From Bugula neritina (Eukaryota > Bryozoa > Gymnolaemata > Cheilostomatida > Bugulidae): a DNA stretch of 64,000 nt. Location: positions 1,678,680-1,742,679 of the forward strand of contig OZ037767.1 of NCBI GenBank assembly GCA_964035545.1. The letters are read 5' to 3'. The position numbers and the translations under genes are program-made. The notes under the pieces were generated by a model that saw nothing but the letters and a program-made list of their open reading frames with translations, made no database searches and was not told the DNA's origin. Shown piece after piece: positions 62,882 through 64,000 of the stretch; position 1 is the first letter of the stretch, and the number at the start of each line of letters is the position of its first letter.

Positions 62882-64000
62882 CTAAACATATATAAAACAA
62901 TTGTTATGTTTTTGATGTACGAATAAGACTAAAACAGGTGATGCTAATATTTTTAAAATACCAGAATGTGATAGATGATGATTTGGTTGTAGCTAGATTC
63001 GTCTCTACAGGAAGCTACAAAGTTTTCACTAACTTTTCACTAAGCTTCAAAACAACTTTAATTATGCATTTTGCTGTGTCATTTTCTAACAAAATGTCAT
63101 GCACATAAAAACAACAAAACTTTTAACTTATTATTTATTAATTTCCCAGCCTATTGCTTGCTACTTTATTTAATTGCTTTGCTTTTTGTTTAGATAGGAA
63201 TCCCTGAGGAGGTCAATGGGTAATAAATCTTGTTGACGTGTATTTTTAGTGCACAGCATTTATTAGATGAGAAAATTCTCTTATAATTGGCGTCATATTC
63301 TCATTCAGCGTTGTAAGTTCTATAATTTAAACACATGAATGTGCTGCTGGAAATAAAATAGAACTCCAATAGTTATACACATTTGGTTTCTAAAATGAAG
63401 TTTAACTCATGCACCAAAATTCACTAAGAAAATTAAAGAGCTTAGGCTATAAAAACTTTTTTTATTACTGTCCTAAATAATACAAAACATGATAACGTAG
63501 CTAAGACGAATGAATCTCGGACTGTGCCGGGTGATGAAAGTCCTTCCGTGCGAAATTTTCTTTTAAAACTTAGCACAGATAGAAAACTATGACCCAATTA
63601 TACAATTAATACTATTCAATGCATCATGGGTAATAAATGGCTGCATAATAATAAACAATATGTATCAATAAGGTATTTGTTGAGCAAACATGGAATTATA
63701 TATTTAGCACAGCCAAGCAATTTATAAAACTAACACATTATAGCTGGTTTGCTACTGAAATAGCTTTTGTTTCTAAACAAAATTGCTTTTCTTTATTGAA
63801 ACTGACACTTTTTCCATTTCTTTACCTATAAAATGTATGAATAACAATTATTTTCTCTGCTTGTAAAATTGCTGTATGCCAATGAAACAAAATGTTGGTA
63901 TCTACTAAACCTACAACTTATAGATTATAACTGTGGATGAGCTTCACAATGTTTCCATTGAGATATTCTAAATGTTTGTAACTCACACAAGTTTAAAATC
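62882..64000 (-). other. Intron of the EAG gene running off the window
   Basis: The first exon seen starts at phase 1 (xAT AAC), so an upstream exon is required. I searched this stretch on the - strand for the expected PAS cap coding sequence and found none. The region is AT-rich intron with no repeats of note. Confidence 0.6.

Overview
The window is intron-rich nuclear DNA from an animal. By eye it is about two-thirds AT. Genes are split by short GT-AG introns, and seven protein-coding genes with clear animal orthologues can be assembled exon by exon with consistent splice phases. A CatSper sperm channel and an EAG-type potassium channel place it in Metazoa, and the small AT-rich introns suggest an invertebrate. 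The phylum cannot be fixed from sequence reading alone.

Layout, left to right: AT-rich gene-free flank (1-1718); ALG11, + strand (1719-5281); about 8 kb without a recognisable gene (5282-13549) holding minisatellites and a quadruple p53-family-like site; a DH-domain Rho guanine nucleotide exchange factor without a PH domain, + (13550-25318); YIF1, + (26148-29803); a CatSper1-like channel, - (30656-40856), whose intron 5 holds a 5.9-kb array of a 15-bp unit; a DNAJC4-like membrane J-protein, - (41917-43465); malonyl-CoA decarboxylase MLYCD, + (45436-49096); and an EAG-class (KCNH1/5) channel, - (50548-62881), complete except for its first exon, which lies beyond the right edge. The genes work in unrelated pathways (ER glycosylation, Rho signalling, ER-Golgi traffic, sperm calcium entry, chaperoning, malonyl-CoA turnover, membrane excitability) and show no operon logic. 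YIF1/CATSPER1 and MLYCD/EAG are convergent; DNAJC4/MLYCD are divergent.

The most unusual property is that short tandem repeats repeatedly take a splice site as their unit. ALG11 intron 2 ends in six exact 28-bp copies of the acceptor plus exon start. MLYCD intron 4 begins with 13 copies of the donor (24 bp), and its intron 5 ends in seven copies of the acceptor (26 bp). EAG intron 9 begins with five donors at 17-bp spacing, and the RhoGEF intron 9 acceptor sits at the end of eight 24-bp units. The giant CatSper array carries a 10-bp string identical to the donor junction of the exon next to it. In the five splice-site arrays, using a wrong copy brings a stop codon into frame. This looks like a recurrent process in this genome that multiplies splice sites while only one copy stays productive.
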